A stretch of DNA of 64,000 nucleotides. Source: Mactromeris polynyma (Eukaryota; Mollusca; Bivalvia; Venerida; Mactridae). Both the position numbers and the translations under genes were made by a program. Shown in pieces: positions 56,619 to 64,000 of the stretch. Numbering within the stretch: the stretch's first letter is position 1; each line of letters begins with the position of its first letter. Location: contig JASFXZ010000029.1 of NCBI GenBank assembly GCA_032209605.1, forward strand, positions 106,001 to 170,000, read 5' to 3'. A model generated the notes under the pieces. The model searched no databases. It was not told the DNA's origin and saw only the letters and a list, made by a program, of their open reading frames with translations.

Positions 56619-59098
56619 CTTCTAAAAAAATCATGATCTTCCGCTCCCCATCCGAAATATAGGTTAGAAAGTCCGTTTATCCGCTGAAAATGTTCTTTCT
56701 TCAAAGCACAAACGCCTCCAAATTGGTTTGTGCGCAATCTGAAAATATGTTAGTTTAGCCCTTTTGTATCATAACAAGCAGAGTTTGTAATATGGCAAAG
56801 TTTCTGAATAATGCGTACAGGTATTTATATAACGGAATGGAAGAATCCATTTGGCATTTCATACCCTCCAAGTACTCCCTTTGGTTAAAATTGCATTATT
56901 TTAGTCCATGGATCCGTTTCTGGAAAGCATCACGGTAGTTTGACTTTTGTATACTGCGGAAGAACTAAAGAACAGCAGAATCCAGAACTTGTCGCGATCG
57001 ATATCTACGATCAGAAAGGAAAATTTCCAATTTTGGAAAGAGACAGAAGTCGCATGGTGCCAGGTCTGGGGAAATAGGAGTATGTGTAGCACAGTAAATT
57101 TCTCCGACTTAAAACATTGTGCTATTACTATACTGGAGGTGTGCGTTGGAGCAATATGTTATAGTCAAACGTGTTTGTAACCTGTGACTCGGCGACGTTT
57201 CTCGTAGTATTCAAAAAAAAATCTCGATAGTACCTTCCAATCACACTTCTTTACTATGCCTTGCTAGAGAAGAACAAATATGACGACATTTACAAAAAAC
57301 TTTTGTCATATTTTGGAAAACTTATTGGCAGTTTCACCGAGTACCTTTTTCTGGTTGTTAGATGGGGCTCCCACCTGGCAGAAATCTTCCTAAATATCGA
57401 TATTTTCTTTAAAATGACATAAACCGTTGATAGTGAAATACCAACAACGCGTGCAATATCACACACTGTATATCTAGCATCATTTTGAAGAATTTCTGTT
57501 ATCTTCAATACATTTTCATACATAGATTGCTGTCTTCGGCCGACCTAATTTAGCTGCATTTTCAGCAGACTGTATCCCACAATCAAATTTCTTTTTCCAT
57601 CTACGGACCGCCTCATAAGATACATTATCTGTCTCATAATCACGAGTAATTTCGGCAAATATCTCTTTTTACAGAAAAACCAAGCTTACTGGGAACGTTT
57701 ATGCAATACCGAATTTCTTCCGTATATGGTTATTCATTTTTTAACAATTTTTGCAACAGTGGTCAACGACTGACGACATTTTAATGACAAAGACTCTACA
57801 AACTGGTTATTCATTTGATACATGTATCTGTCATTGTGTAGATATAACATAGAGATATTCAGTTGTATAAACATCGACGACGTACAATGTCTCGTGGAAA
57901 TTGCTTGATATCACAATACACAATACATTTCGAACATCCCTCGTATTGTATCGTTGTGTTTACTTCAAAACTATTTAATTTTCAACCACATTTGTTTAAC
58001 TACAATGTAAAAATATTCCCAATTGTGATATTTGCAATTGAATGGCTATTTATAAATGCCAAATAATAGCATATATATATATACTTTTATCTCGGCCAAG
58101 TCGCTTGCACAAAACGTCATAAATTGACTGTAACCCGTAGAAATCTAGTTACATACTTATTTTTGGATTCGACGATAACCGCAGACATGTGTAATGGGCT
58201 TCGCTCACAAGTGTATGGGTTGCTGGTATTTTCTGGTAACAAATCAACATCGTGAAAGATAAAACATCGCTGATCTGTAACTTTGACAGTTTCCACAAAT
58301 CCGACGTTAAAAAGTAATGCTCTGTTGAACGGTACTCCGGGTGTCTGAAAACATCGAGTAGCTTTCCTTATTTGTTGGACAATATTCACACTGTCTTACT
58401 AAAGTATTGTACCTAAACACAGCTTTCACTGGATAAAACTTTAATGGCTATTACTACCATGAGCAAATGATAACTTAGCTCAAGAAAGTTTGTTATCATG
58501 GACGAATAAGACCTAGAATAGGAACAAGGCAGAAAATGAAGTCGATGGTTGCAGTTCGAGCATCGCTTTATGTGATGTTTGGTTTGAGCCTTGATTGAGG
58601 CGTGATGTTCTCATTGACAATTTGATTAAAGATAATAAGTAAACAAATAAATCAATAATTTTTGGACCTCCTCCACTAGAGCATGCAGGAAGTTGTCAGT
58701 TGTTCGTGAAAGAACATGTTAGTACCGGTTGGTAACCCGGGTAAAATAGTCAAGTCATTGGACCGTCGTATATACTGAAATATGTACAGTAGACAAACGA
58801 TATAAAACGAATTCCTGCCTGGTTAAATGTATACAATTACAATACAAAGACACACATCAACCTACCATTTCAACAACAACAATTATATATGCGAGTTGTT
58901 TACGCTGTAAGTATGGATGCATATAACGCATAAATATCTTCAGTTGTTCTTCTCTGTCTCTGAAGGGAATGACTATTACGATATCTTTCTGTACAACATA
59001 ATGTTCCGGTTTATAACGCCCTCCGGGATCCAAAGAACACGCGATTTTATCCTCGAGCACATCCCATGTGGCATTATCATCAAAATGCCAAGCACCTA
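56619..59098 (-). CDS. Beta-1,4-galactosyltransferase-family gene, three exons
   Basis: Three minus-strand exons join in phase at GT..AG sites. A, 58866-59098: GGRYKPEHYVV, VIPFRDREEQLKIFMRYMHP, YIIVVVEM. B, 58157-58344: VPFNRALLFNVGFVE and FIFHDVDLLPE with the DVD metal-binding motif, then PLHMSAVIVE. C, 56619-56738: FGGVCALKKEHFQRINGLSN and YFGWGAEDHDFFRR. This is the order of the beta4GalT domain: type II Golgi enzymes transferring a hexose from a UDP-sugar to terminal GlcNAc on glycans. The usual GWGGEDDD motif reads GWGAEDHD here, so substrate or metal use may differ. N-terminal cytosolic/membrane/stem exons (upstream, >59.1 kb) and the last exon(s) (<56.6 kb) were not found. The long intron 56739-58156 holds a mariner remnant. 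Confidence 0.85.
57290..57745 (-). pseudogene. Mariner transposase, N-terminal fragment
   Basis: The minus strand encodes SAENAAKLGRPKT and, one shift later, VLKITEILQNDARYTVCDIA then RVVGISLSTVYVILKK and ISARWEPHL, the paired helix-turn-helix region of mariner-type transposases. Upstream, from about 57740, more homology is readable across stops (for example YEAVRRWKKKFDCG). The DDE catalytic part is missing. It sits in the intron between exons B and C of the galactosyltransferase gene, in the same orientation. Confidence 0.8.
58685..58825 (+). repeat. SINE-like repeat, copy 2
   Basis: A diverged relative of 53350-53480 (shared AGTTGTCAGTTG, GTTAGTACCGGTTGG and the ATATA...AAACGATATAAAACG tail). 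It lies in the intron between exons A and B of the galactosyltransferase gene. Confidence 0.45.
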
Positions 59099-61250
59099 CT
59101 GAAATATTAAATGCACTTTTTTCAGCAACTTAAGGCGTAATGAAAGCAACGTATAACTATATCCTCGACTACTTGGAGGTCAGACATGAAGTGAATGAGA
59201 GAATTACAGAACATTTATAAAGCATGGCATTGCCACACGTTTTCCTTGGGTACGCAATTATTTTTTTTAAATGGGGAGGGGTATTTGGAACCTAAATGGA
59301 ACAATTACATATGAAGAGACACAAAGCAACATGACACCATAATATTATAACAGACATCGAAATATAAATATTTAGCACTGGGTGTCTGACAGCATGCATA
59401 GCTCCCACATTTCCTAATATTACCAAGCTCAATGATACATAGACATTTGTCAATGTATACATCATGCAAACAATTACAAAATATAAATAAAGGATCAAGA
59501 CAAAAACATAAATAGTATTGAAAATACCAGCATTAACTTGGTCAGTGGCAAAAGCGGCACTTGCGGTATACAACCTTGTTTAAGGGTGCGCCCAATACAT
59601 ATCCTGAATCAACCAAATACAACGAACAGTGTAATTAAGAGAACCATCGCTGGAGAACTCCCAATCATTAGAGACGGCAAACACAGTAATTCAAAAACAA
59701 AAGCTGTATATAGAAATATAGCTCGAATTTATACACACTAGCCCTGACCCATTAGCCGTTTGAAATATGAAAGCTAAGTTTGTATGTATGGCACATTGAC
59801 ATGTTGCTGCGCCACTGGTGACACTATTACTGCCACGCACTGATCCCCTATACTGTGCGTGACGTCCATTTTATTTTGTTCTAAACAGCTCAACTATACA
59901 AATACATATTTATTCCTGGAGTAATTTATAGATACGATTTACGATAAAATCAACGAAGTACTAAGCAGTACACATTCATGGCGAGAACGAAAACAATAAA
60001 ACGAGAACAGTAATTTATTATATTTCATGAATTTCATTCATCAAACGTTTAGTATAGTCCTTGTACTTATTTGTGTGAATTTTTGGTCCTGAGCATTTCT
60101 TTGTATATTCTTGTAGAGGGATACCTGAAGTTCATTTTCAGTGGGGTGGACAGTTGACATCATGTCAGTTTCAATGGAAACCAAGATGGCCACCATTTCA
60201 TGAACCCTTGACTGGTCTTAATGTAACGATTATTTCTATTAAGTGAAAACAGATATTGATTTTAATGTGTGTTAAATTTTATGTTCAGATACGGAGCTCT
60301 CTAATGAACTCCCTGTCAAGGACATTAAAAGTCACGGTCAAGGTCATTCAAAGGTCAAAATGTATAAAATATGTTTAAAACGCGTTTTACCCAATGTCGT
60401 TTTGAATCATCTTCACAGTTTTGACCGTACACAAGCGAAAGGTATTTTGCACTACCTACTGTCAATATGTTTTACAACAAAACTTACTTCATGGTCAAAA
60501 GCTGAATAATTATATAATTAGCAGGAATTAATATGTGACACCACATCAATCTGTAATTTTCCGCAGAATACGCGCATATAGCTTATAAATACACATTTTG
60601 TGTTTGGTTGTATGAAATGAGAAAGCACAGTTTCTGTATACATGTATATGTAAATGTATTTGCGGCTCACAGACTAAAAGAAAATTAAGGTCAACATTAC
60701 TTTTGAATTGTTGCCCAAGATCAAGGTTATTACACGTTAAAATGAAAAAAATGTTGAAAATAAGTTTTTATCTTGTTAGAAGTTCAGTAGTATTAGTGTT
60801 TCATTAGTTAGGCTACCAGTAAGTGTTTTGTCTTTACCTGTGTTCCATGCAGTTTATAACAAAGCTTATATTTGGTCCTAATTTGAATAATGGTACAATT
60901 ATAAAGAATTACGAGGCACCACCTCTATCTATATTTTTGCATAGGATATACGAGTATAGCCAATGAATGCATCTTCTGCGTTTGTTTAAGCACACATTCT
61001 ATATGTACACGTAAATGTTTTTGCAGCTCATTGACTAAAATGAAGTCAATGTTACCAGCCAAGGGCATGGGTCAAGGTCAATTGAGGTCAAATCAATAAA
61101 AACGTTAAATAGTGTATTATTTTATAACGAACGATAATGAGACGAAGTGATTAGTATTTGATTCTAAATATGATTCCGAATCTAGTCCTATCATTTTATT
61201 TAGTTGACAAAACAAAACATTTATCAATTCACACATGACTAGTTTGATTT
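59099..61250. other. Intergenic/intronic, diverged duplication, no gene seen
   Basis: If the galactosyltransferase gene has upstream exons they should be on the minus strand here or beyond, but I found none convincing. The hydrophobic frame at 59292-59573 is low in complexity. Two diverged segments around 60645-60715 and 61003-61060 share GTAAATGT(A/T)TTTGC(G/A)GCTCA(C/T) and GACTAAAA, a local duplication of about 360-bp period. Confidence 0.3.
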
Positions 61251-61664
61251 GGTAATTTTTATGTCCTCACTTTGAAAGGGGGCGTATAGATTTGCCTTTT
61301 TCCGTCCGTCACAAAATCTTCCTTCGCAAATATCTCCAAAAGGAAATGAGCCAGTTTCACAAAACCTTACAGGAATGTTAACCAGAATGTGAAGTTGTGC
61401 ACCTGGGTTTTGTGTGTGGCAATACCCAGTAAGTGTTCGGTCATTGCCCTTGATTTTGTGAAAGTATGTCAAAATGACCGTGCAATTTTGTGTCGCACAT
61501 ATTTAAAACAAGTATGAGAGCCAGAATCAAAAGTTGTGAACTTTGGGTATAGCTTGAGGCTGTTTCCAGTAAGAATAGAGTGACAGCCCTCGACTTACTT
61601 GAATTACACATACAAAACATGGACGCTATTGTCACAGCTTTTGAGATGGGTATATGACTCTTAC

Positions 61665-62555
61665 GCATGAACAATAAAAGATACCCGAAACAGTGCTACT
61701 TATGTTATTTAATCTGGACGAAGTTGGGAGAATTACATGGGCTAGTAAAATAAAAACTCTATTGTTCAAATTTGGATTTGGCTATGCTTGGATTGCACAA
61801 GATATTGGTAACGAAAACTTGTTCTAAGCTAACTTTAAACAACGTATAAATGATTGCGCCCTACAAAACTGGTACTCAGAAATTAATGACTCAGGAAAAT
61901 CGCATCATTACAAACACTTTAAAACCCAACTAGATGTCGAAAAGTATCTAACACTTGATATTCCTGTAAAGTATAAAATTGCATCTAAACTCCGATGCTC
62001 CATGCATGCTTTACAAGTTGAAACTGGCAGACACAATAGTATTGCTTATCAAGACAAATTATGCCAATTATGTAACTCTGAAATGATCGAAGATGAATTT
62101 CATGTTGTTATGAACTGTTCATTCTATAAAACCATACGCGATCAATTTTTAGGCAGAAAAATTAATGACCTCGACAGATACAATTTACTGGAATTCTATA
62201 ACTTAATGGGAACAACAGATTCAAATATCCTAATTAATCTTGCAAAGTTTACATATGAACTTTTTAAGCTACGAAGTTTGAACATGGAAAGATAAACCTC
62301 ACTTAAAACAAAAAAACAAAAATCCATCTTAATATCGTATGTGATATTGTACATGCGTAAACATACGTCGTGAAATATGTTATTTTGAAAACATATTACG
62401 TATAAAATATTATGTACTCATATGTCTTATTTATATTGTATGTACACTTGCGTTTTACTTATATTGTATGTACATTTGTAAATGATTGGGTTGCTTTGTT
62501 TACCATATGACTGATTTGTATTACTCGCAATAAATATTGTTATTATTATGAGCCA
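61665..62555 (+). mobile_element. 5'-truncated LINE, C-terminal zinc-knuckle part
   Basis: Plus-strand homology begins near 61700 (VGRITWASKIKTLLFKFGFG), passes one stop at about 61827, and runs through ANFKQRINDCALQNWYSEIN, LRCSMHALQVETGRH and CQLCNSEMIEDEFHVVMNCS to a stop at 62293. The Cys/Cys/His/Cys arrangement is the zinc-binding region found at the C-terminus of several invertebrate LINE reverse transcriptases; the RT itself is lost. About 250 bp of 3' UTR end in the tail AATAAATATTGTTATTATTA. The insertion splits the inverted dispersed repeat. Confidence 0.75.
62002..62295 (+). pseudogene. LINE C-terminal zinc-binding segment (ORF part)
   Basis: The longest open piece of the LINE remnant, 97 codons, with the motif CQLCNSEMIEDEFHVVMNC (Cys-x2-Cys-x8-His-x4-Cys). 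It is open from before the Met; the upstream stop near 61827 breaks it from the rest. Confidence 0.7.
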
Positions 62556-63220
62556 GAGACATGAAACTTAAGAGCAATGTCATTCAGTACGTGAGGTTGT
62601 GCATTGTGGGTTTTGTGATTGGATGTGTCCAGCAGCAGAGTTATGACACTTGACATAATTAAAAATATGCATTTAGTATAACACTTATCTCAAAATGGAT
62701 TTGATTTACAGTATTAAACCTTCACACAAATATAATTCTACATGTGAAGTTTTGCACCTGGGGTCAAGATTAATGCCATTATTGCTAAAAATAGAAATAA
62801 AGGTTTTTACTTAAGATATTTAGTTCAAATTAAAGTATAGTGATAAAATATCATATGTAGGTATAACTTGTTTTAACTTTCATTACAAATAACTAAAAAT
62901 GAATTGCAGTTACAGCCTTTCCTGGAATGTTTATCAGCATGTGAAGTTGTGCACCTGGTAATTCTGATGCCCTTGCTTTTGTGACAAAGGCGAGAAGTGA
63001 GGGCATTGGGGTCCTATGGACACATTTCTAGTTTAATAATACAATACAAACGGAACACAAATCCGAATCATAATGTCATATAACAACATGAATATTCAAT
63101 ATTCAAATAACATGACATTGCAGTGTATCTTTACAAATACAGGTATTGATACAAGAACAAACAACAGGTATATGATTATTATCTACACAATTATTATGAT
63201 ATACATGTAGTAGTACTTAC

Positions 63221-63365
63221 ATCATCTGGTGGACATGAACATTTTTTTACTAAAATTTTTGGCATAAAATCAGTACTCAACAAAATGGAAAAGTGTGATT
63301 TCTTCAAAATTCGATATTGTTTCAAGAAAACCATTGTCCCATGAATTATACCGGTTCTGCAGTTA
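63221..63365 (-). CDS. Possible exon, unassigned
   Basis: On the minus strand a TGTTTACAG acceptor precedes an open segment of 145 bp ending at a GTAAGT donor (…CCAGATGAT). It reads CRTGIIHGTMVFLKQYRIL then KKCSCPPDD. It could be a stem exon of the galactosyltransferase gene, since the strand and order fit and such stems often end near a CPxxPP sequence, but the phase does not match exon A directly. Confidence 0.3.
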
Positions 63366-63499
63366 CTGTAAACACAAAAAGTACAACCAGATTCCTGTTC
63401 TATAATTGTAGTGTACATTTTTACATACAATGCTCAGTAAATTGTTCCTACATTTATAAAACTTGCAGCGTGAAATCCCATTTTACATGCAAAGACACC

Positions 63500-63998
63500 T
63501 CTTTGTAAGACAATCTTTGCATTTTCATGTCATAGCAATCCTGTCTGGAAAACTCCTGCATGTATGTGTGGGCACTAACGGTCCGCCATCATTATCTGTA
63601 TATCCATGCATAAGGGGAACATGTTCGGATGCTCCACTCAGTTCTATACAATGTATTTGTGCTATTTAGTTTTACGACTTGTTGGTAAAAGGTATTGTAT
63701 GTCCGTGCCTTTTCCACGTAATCCAGTGTGTAATGAAGCTCAACCATCGTTTCACGCCGGCAGTTTGGCTAGATGACAAGGCCAAAGTACTCCTCGGCTT
63801 TTATAATCACATCTTCTGGAGGGTTGGCTCGTGTATGGCCAAAGTCAGTCAAGAATTCTTCTAAGTGAGTCTTTAATGCAGAACAATTAGGTCAAACGTT
63901 GCCTGATTTGTCACGTCCTTGAATTGTCACATCCAGTAATAATGTGTGCTGTGGGCAACACATGGCAAAGCGATGGGGTTGACTCTGCTCTGTAGCGT
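63500..63998 (-). pseudogene. Degenerate fragment of a repeated 'TGCD' protein family
   Basis: The minus strand from the window edge reads LPTAHIITGCDNSRT, then, with stops and shifts, EEFLTDFGHT, PEDVIIKAEEYFGLV and ETMVELHYTLDYVEKARTYN. I recall a family of uncharacterised, multi-copy proteins in molluscs and arthropods with the order HxLTGCD, KAExF and TxDELRYxxY; this fragment fits that order. Function unknown, probably mobile-element related. It is truncated by the window end and has several stops. Confidence 0.45.
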
Positions 63999-64000
63999 TG

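Larger units (their letters stand above)
61262..63035 (-). repeat. Dispersed repeat (as at 17.3 kb), inverted and split
   Basis: The plus strand at 61262-61660 (GGGGGCGTATAGATTTGCC, CCGTCCGTCACAAAATCTTC, TTGTGCACCTGGG) and 62560-63035 (GTGAAGTTGTGCACCTGG, GTCCTATGGACACATTTCT) are the complement of the repeat at 17288-17952, with both outer ends present. The two parts are separated by the LINE insertion at 61665-62555. Units here are more diverged than at 17 kb. Confidence 0.75.

Noticed and set aside
59292..59573. 93-codon hydrophobic minus-strand ORF as the membrane anchor of the galactosyltransferase
   Set aside because: Low-complexity translation of AT-rich DNA, no fitting donor site in phase with exon A.
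60330..61095. AAGGTCA-like motifs resembling nuclear-receptor half-sites
   Set aside because: Occur in diverged repeated DNA with CAAGGTCA strings; there is no nearby gene or consistent spacing.

Overview
The window looks like AT-rich, intron-bearing animal DNA, most likely from a bivalve mollusc. That assignment is an inference. It rests on repeat families that I recognise as typical of bivalve genomes (the three-unit repeats at 2.5-3.7 kb, the ~170-bp-unit repeat at 17.3-17.9 and 61.3-63.0 kb, and a LINE with a C-terminal zinc knuckle), on multi-exon genes with GT..AG introns, and on the absence of bacterial gene organisation. Most of the window is transposable-element debris; conventional genes appear only as scattered exons.

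Layout. 0.3-2.4 kb: degenerate 40-bp minisatellite. 2.5-3.7 kb: three direct copies of a dispersed repeat with a tRNA-derived SINE between them. 6.2-6.6 kb: 197-bp tandem duplication. 7.9-9.6 kb: short LTR element (TRIM-like) with a primer-binding-site candidate, a polypurine tract and a 4-bp target duplication. 10.2-11.2 kb: hairpin and 96-bp duplication. 13.1-13.7 kb: Tc1 transposase fragment. 14.9-16.2 kb: an LTR-like repeat interrupted by a solo LTR. 17.3-17.95 kb: tandem-unit repeat. 18.0-21.2 kb: PIF/Harbinger element with a MADF/BESS-like gene on + and a DDE transposase pseudogene on -. 24.0-25.2 kb: hAT transposase remnant. 25.5-27.3 kb: four phase-compatible exons of a mucin-like single-pass membrane protein (-). 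28.9-31.3 kb: Polinton-type protein-primed DNA polymerase B pseudogene (-) with an apparent spliceosomal intron. 31.5-32.1 kb: second Tc1 pseudogene. 33.9-48.7 kb: the main object, described below. 49.6 kb: hairpin MITE. 53.4-59.1 kb: SINE/MITE copies, a Tc1 fragment, a hAT-type MITE, a mariner fragment and three exons of a beta-1,4-galactosyltransferase-family gene (-). 61.3-63.0 kb: repeat split by a LINE. 63.5-64.0 kb: degenerate fragment of a repeated protein family.

Most interesting object. Positions 33903-48740 form one 14.8-kb insertion. It is bounded by a perfect 6-bp direct repeat (ACGTTG) and has AG...CT ends, the termini expected of Polinton/Maverick elements. It has no polymerase, integrase or capsid gene. 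It is built from ~3.5-kb near-identical inverted arms around a hairpin centre, and that palindromic unit is present twice head-to-tail, each with the same 211-residue C2H2 zinc-finger ORF. The outer ends survive only at the two outer edges, so the whole behaves as a dimer. A 5'-truncated LINE has inserted into one arm. A decayed Polinton-type polymerase lies only ~2.7 kb to its left. I read this as a non-autonomous, giant fold-back, Polinton-derived element. The ends, target duplication, palindrome and ORFs are visible in the sequence; mobilisation in trans and the role of the zinc-finger protein are inference. A large palindrome can also arise as a long-read assembly artefact, although the LINE in only one arm, arm-specific differences and the target duplication argue against that.
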